Below the pieces are notes generated by a model. That model was not told where the DNA came from and ran no database searches. It saw only the letters and a list, made by a program, of their open reading frames with translations. Source: Cryptomeria japonica (lineage: Eukaryota > Streptophyta > Pinopsida > Cupressales > Cupressaceae). Taken from it: a stretch of DNA of 64,000 nucleotides. Of the stretch, positions 59,893 through 64,000 are shown one piece after another. The stretch covers positions 872,317,927 through 872,381,926 of the forward strand of contig NC_081409.1 in NCBI RefSeq assembly GCF_030272615.1. Direction: 5' to 3'. How positions within the stretch are numbered: position 1 is the first letter of the stretch; each line of letters starts with the position of its first letter. The position numbers were made by a program, and so were the translations under genes.

Positions 59893-60840
59893 TCTATGAC
59901 CGAACTTATTATATCGGTGACAATAACCATAAAAGTTTGGAGCATACTAGTTAGACTTTCTTGGTCCTGCAAATGACTACCTCACTGGGGGTTTTCCTTT
60001 CATACTACTAACTCTATTGAATCCTTCATGATTAGCTCTTGCATTTCTGCTTGGGTCTGCATGTTAGTGCATTGAGTATGGTTTCCAGTTTATTGATTGT
60101 GTATACTAGTTTGTGTGATAATTATTGACAGCATCTGTATACATCTTCTTATTGGTATCTTTTCTTACCATGAATGTCTTCTTCTCTTCACTTTCATTTG
60201 AAGAAGTAAACAATATCTCCTTACTGGGTGTGTCTTTGATATTTGAACTTTGACCCTCTTCAAATCCTAAGCCACCGGTATCCTTAGATTGCTTCTATTT
60301 GTTCAACATTGTGTCTAAAGATTCAGTGTTTCCTTCATATTTGAGTCTCACCTTCATTTCTTCCTTGATTTTCTCTAATTCCTTCTAGAGCTTGACAATT
60401 TCTTCTTCTAGGTTCTGATGCTCCTTCTCCTTTTTACTTAAACCGATGCTAGTAAATTCAGAGATCCTCTTGGCTTCTTCCAATTCAAGTTTTAGATCTA
60501 CAATTTCTTTCTTGGACTCTTCAAGAGATTTCTTCAACATCTCTTCTTCTTCAGGTGTTGTCTTTTTCTCCTTCTTCAGGTCTCTTCTTGTTTTCTTCAG
60601 CTCTTCCAAAGCACCGATGAGCTCTACTTAAAGATCTACTTCTCCTTCTTTCTCTTCATTTTCTCCTTCTTTAGGTATCGGAACCTCTTGGGCCATGAAA
60701 AGGGTTGCACTAACATCATCTTCACTGCAACAGTCATTTGAGACACTTTCCTCATCGATGGTATCATTTTCATGTGTAGAGATTGTTCTACTTCTGGTTG
60801 CCTCTTATACCATACTGATAGACATTATTTTTCCTGTCTT
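59893..60840 (-). pseudogene. Element G gag coiled-coil region
   Basis: Mirror of 34048-34980. Open at 60609-60385 with the heptad-rich Lys/Glu segment; stops as in D. Confidence 0.8.
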
Positions 60841-61702
60841 TACCATATGATCTTATACCACTTTATTTATTATCTTCACTCCTATCACCATAGGCACATT
60901 TGGGAACAAAATGTCCAATCTTTCCATAGTTGAAACATTTCGGGAGCATCTTGCCTTTGTATTTGCCTGAACCCATTTTGAGTCTTCTGACAAAGTTTGC
61001 CATGCTATCATCAGAGTCTTGACTAGTTCCATCATGAGTGGACTCTTCTTTTCCTTTTCTTGATGTTTTTAATGCAACTTTCTTCTTCACAACATCAATA
61101 TCGGCAGTCCTCATTTCATAAACAGTTAGGGAACCATACAACTCATCCATTCTAAAGACTTTTAGATATTTTTCTTCTTCTATTGCAAAAACCTTTGTAT
61201 CATACTTAGGTGTAAGGGATCTAAGTACTTTCTTCACTACTACCTCATCTTTTATTTATTCTCCAAGCCCTCTAATAGTGTTTGTTGTTTCATCAATCCT
61301 TTGGAGATAATCAACAATATTCTCTTCATATTTCATTTTCAAACCCTCAAGTTGTTCTCTCAATGTCTGTAACTTGGCTTCCTCGACTTTAGCATCGCCT
61401 TAAAAAAATTTCTGCAACTTATCCCAAGTTGCTTTGGCTCATGAGCAATGCATGACAATAACAAACTCATTATCAGATAGCCCACTAAGAATAAAATTAT
61501 TTGTCTTAGCATTGTTCTCATATTTCTTCTTAGCATTTGGATCAGTAGGAGGATTATTGGGGATAGTATACCCATTTACAACTGACATCCATACATCATA
61601 CCCTAGAGAGGACAAATAAGTTTCCATTCTAATACTCCAAAAGGCATAGTTGACACCATCAAACATAAGGGCTTTTGAGGAGGCTAATTAATTTCTTGCC
61701 AT
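60841..61702 (-). pseudogene. Element G gag N-terminal half
   Basis: Mirror of 33201-34047: UBN2 core (FDGVNYAFWSIRMETYL at 61666 downward), stops shared with D, and knuckle CFNYGKIGHFVPKC near 60935-60894. A TGA after IVMHCS (61439) is a copy-specific change. Confidence 0.87.
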
Positions 61703-61762
61703 TGTGAACACTTGATAGGATCTACCCAAGCTAGAGTACGCTTTGACAAAATAGGGTACCTA

Positions 61763-61774
61763 GGCTCTGATACC
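61763..61774 (-). other. Primer binding site of element G
   Basis: The minus strand reads GGTATCAGAGCC, three bases from the LTR. Confidence 0.9.
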
Positions 61775-61777
61775 GAT

Positions 61778-63440
61778 TGTTGGATACAATGGATCACTGA
61801 GAGGGGGGTGAATCAGTGATTTAAACAATTTTTACTTAATCAGTGCTACACTAGTTCAATATTAAATACAAAAGATGTAGACCAGTTACCAAAGAAATGC
61901 AAACAATGTGTGTAGGAGAAATAACCAAAGGATTAATACATGACACACATGAATATGCAACACATAACACCAGATATATGAGGAAAATCCAATGTCGGAA
62001 AAACCTCGGTGAGAATAGCTGTTGGAGATCTTCTACTCCAATCTAGCCTCATAATGAAAAGATCTGATTACAAATTTTAGGGCACCAACCCAAGGAGAAC
62101 CAACCCCCAATTTATGAGCACCAACTCAAAGGAGCACCAATCCCTGCATAATTTATAAGCTACAACCTAAAGGAGGTACAACCCCTGCACTAAGAACCAA
62201 CTCAGTGAAAACAATATTAAAACTCATATATACAAATGATATGCTTGCTGCAAATGAAAATTTTCAACCTTTAAAAGCTTTGCACTACCGGTTTCTATCT
62301 TACCGGTCTATATCAACTCAACACACACTACAACTTAGCCTTCCTACTGGTTCTAACTAGATCCTTAATCTTCTCTCGCTTTATTTTGTTGAATTCAAAT
62401 CGTACTTGGTCACTCTCTATCAGGTACTTCTTCTTCTAGTTTGTCAACTTTGCATTCTATTCTCACTCTGCCGGTTTATTCCTTACACCGATTTACCCTG
62501 CTTCTCCTTACCAGTTCAATCTTCACTCACAAACACTTCAAGTTTTTTTGTATTTTTTCTCACAAACAACAATTTCACTCTCTTCTTTTACCTTTTTCAA
62601 CAACACCTCTATCTGTCTTAGGTCACCATATTTAAATTGAAACTTTCCCTCCAAAAACCAATTCAAATAGAGGGTGGTTAGGGTTTCCTTCTTGTGACCA
62701 AATCTGCATCTAATCTAATCAAATTTGCCATGGATCACACACTTGCATTGGAGGAATAATCCATCATGCATTTTCCATCTGTCCAAAATATGTTTACCAA
62801 AAATAGAAAACTCGACCATGATTTTCGGCCTTGAAATCTGTCGACTCATTTATGACCCCATTGTTTCCTTCTCGAGGTCCTCTTGCAATCTGATTTCCTT
62901 GCTTTGATCCAAGTGCCAACAACTTCCTGATCTTTCTCTATCATTCATTCTTCCTCAAGCCATTTCAATGTGTTATCGACCCATAATTTTTTGTTGTTTC
63001 ATTTAATATCGACTAACTGCTCCAACAACCAAGTCGATGGAAACTTCACCAACCTCTGCATGCTCGCCACCTCAGCTCCATGTGGCATCACATTGACATA
63101 CACTCATCTTACCAACACAAGGTCAGTTTAAACCTGATCATTACTCAAACTCATACCGACACAAGCCCCTACTGGTGAGACCTTCTCCTACTACTAACCA
63201 ATAGTGTACACTGCATCGGTAGCACAACTTCACCTCTGGTGGTTTGTGATCTCTTTGTCACTCTACTTCTTTATCACAATCATTATCACAAGCACACAAC
63301 TAGCCTTTGAACTGGTTACAACTCATCATGCCAACAAATAACTTCATATCATCTCTTACTGATGATGTCACTAATAGGACCTCAATACCTAGTTGTCTTC
63401 CACCATACTGGTTGACATCAATGACAACTCAATGCCAAAA
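61778..63440 (-). repeat. Element G 5' LTR
   Basis: 1663 bp, mirror of 31463-33125, including the same TT (for TG) start defect at its outer end. The adjoining TTTGA (63441-63445) is the complement of the D target duplication. Confidence 0.92.
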
Positions 63441-63782
63441 TTTGATCCCTTTTTGCCCAACTGGATCCTTTGGATCAATATATTTATTTTTAATCATGCT
63501 TTAGAATGGAATAAATCATAAAATCAAGAAGTATCAGATAGATAGAGTATGCCTAGAAGATAGATCTTTCAATTCAAGGTCCTGGTGTGACCTATTCTAC
63601 TAGGCCTATGTGTCGGTATGCTATATCCCGGTTGTTACCAGTTGGATGTAATTAACTTTTATGCAATAAAATTATATGTTCAACATTGCCTCCATCATAT
63701 CTATGTATTTCCGTTGTATTTACTCTTGTTGACCAATTCAGACTGATATCCTTTAGGTCCCTCCTCACTAGTGACTTCTTCA
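63441..63782 (+). repeat. Mirror copy of the element C LTR, inner part (C')
   Basis: 342 bp ending GACTTCTTCA, matching 31121-31462 reversed. The outer part of this LTR is not present here because G interrupts it. Confidence 0.9.
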
Positions 63783-64000
63783 AGTGGTATCAGAGCGAAG
63801 TTAGTTCTGGAGGTTGCATGTCCTAAATTTTGTTGTAGGGTTGTGGATTATGGATCTGACCTGCAATTGCAGAGGACTAGCATGGATCAATGATGTGAAG
63901 AGGAACTAGGAATGATGGAGCACATGGGAATGCACACCCTACTATAATGGAGATGTTGCAAGGAATAACAACCCAATTAGAAGCCATGGAGACAACCTAG
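63783..64000 (+). pseudogene. Element C' PBS and start of gag, cut by window end
   Basis: PBS TGGTATCAGAGC at 63785-63796, then the leader and first gag codons (ATG pair near 63891, followed by TGA, then GAHGNAHPTIMEMLQGITT) up to the TAG at the window edge. Mirror of 30903-31118. The rest lies outside the window. Confidence 0.88.

Larger units (their letters stand above)
59248..63440 (-). mobile_element. Element G: mirror copy of the 5' half of copia D
   Basis: Minus strand, from the LTR outer edge (63440) through PBS and gag to the protease, ending at the F insertion. RT and RNase H are not present in this arm; they would lie beyond F, in or past the gap. The lesions at shared positions match D. 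Confidence 0.92.
54700..64000 (-). repeat. Right arm of the large inverted duplication
   Basis: Reverse complement of 30903 to about 40395, with the same nest and junctions. It continues to the window end, so its outer limit is unseen. Diagnostic differences between the two LTRs of E (for example CACAATATAGGACAAG preceded by AGT in the 3' LTR and AGA in the 5' LTR) are shared by F. This shows copying of the whole nest rather than independent insertions. Confidence 0.93.

Overview
The window looks like gene-poor nuclear DNA of a seed plant. A large-genome lineage such as a gymnosperm is the best guess, but that is an inference from the density of old nested retrotransposons. Evidence for a plant: Ty1/copia and Ty3/gypsy LTR elements primed by initiator tRNA-Met (TGGTATCAGAGC), a chromovirus-type chromodomain, a plant-type LINE RNase H domain, a TRIM, a MITE and a probable ARGOS/OSR-type protein remnant. 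I see no intact host gene, rRNA, tRNA or CRISPR array. Two runs of exactly 500 N (22501-23000, 54200-54699) divide the window into three contigs.

Layout. 1-13046: AT-rich DNA with an (AT)n and a (GA)n microsatellite, a copia-like solo LTR (1578-2422, perfect 5-bp target duplication AGACC), a 438-bp MITE (6269-6706), and two diverged copies (about 3.4-5.6 kb and 11.6-13.0 kb) of a segment carrying a minus-strand OSR-like coding remnant. 13047-17663: element A, minus strand, a Ty3/gypsy derivative keeping only gag and protease. 17666-22500: element B, plus strand, autonomous-type Ty3/gypsy, cut by the first gap inside integrase. 23001-25744: element H, minus strand, a copia remnant with a complete LTR.

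25873-44156 is a three-level nest. Chromovirus C (minus, TSD CATGT) carries copia D (plus, TSD TCAAA) inside its 5' LTR. D carries the non-autonomous gag-protease copia E (minus) just after its protease domain. A deletion at the far side of E removed D's integrase and the start of RT. 44157-54199 holds a LINE C-terminal remnant, AT-rich DNA, an unrecognised and decayed coding region of about 3.7 kb (minus, 48318-51991) interrupted by a complete 342-bp TRIM, a field of degenerate short repeats, and an unknown partial ORF.

54700-64000 is an inverted copy of 30903 to about 40500. It repeats the same nest (F = E, G = D, C' = C) with the same insertion junctions and the same LTR-specific differences. 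The arms differ by roughly one base in 50-100 in stretches compared by eye, while the two LTRs of D differ by about one base in 10. The inversion-duplication is therefore much younger than the nest, or it is an assembly/scaffolding artefact; the gap lies exactly at the inner edge of the second arm. The best candidates for something undescribed are the inverted nest, the two-ORF gag-only element E/F with an in-frame amber codon, the unknown 3.7-kb ORF, and the OSR-like duplicate.
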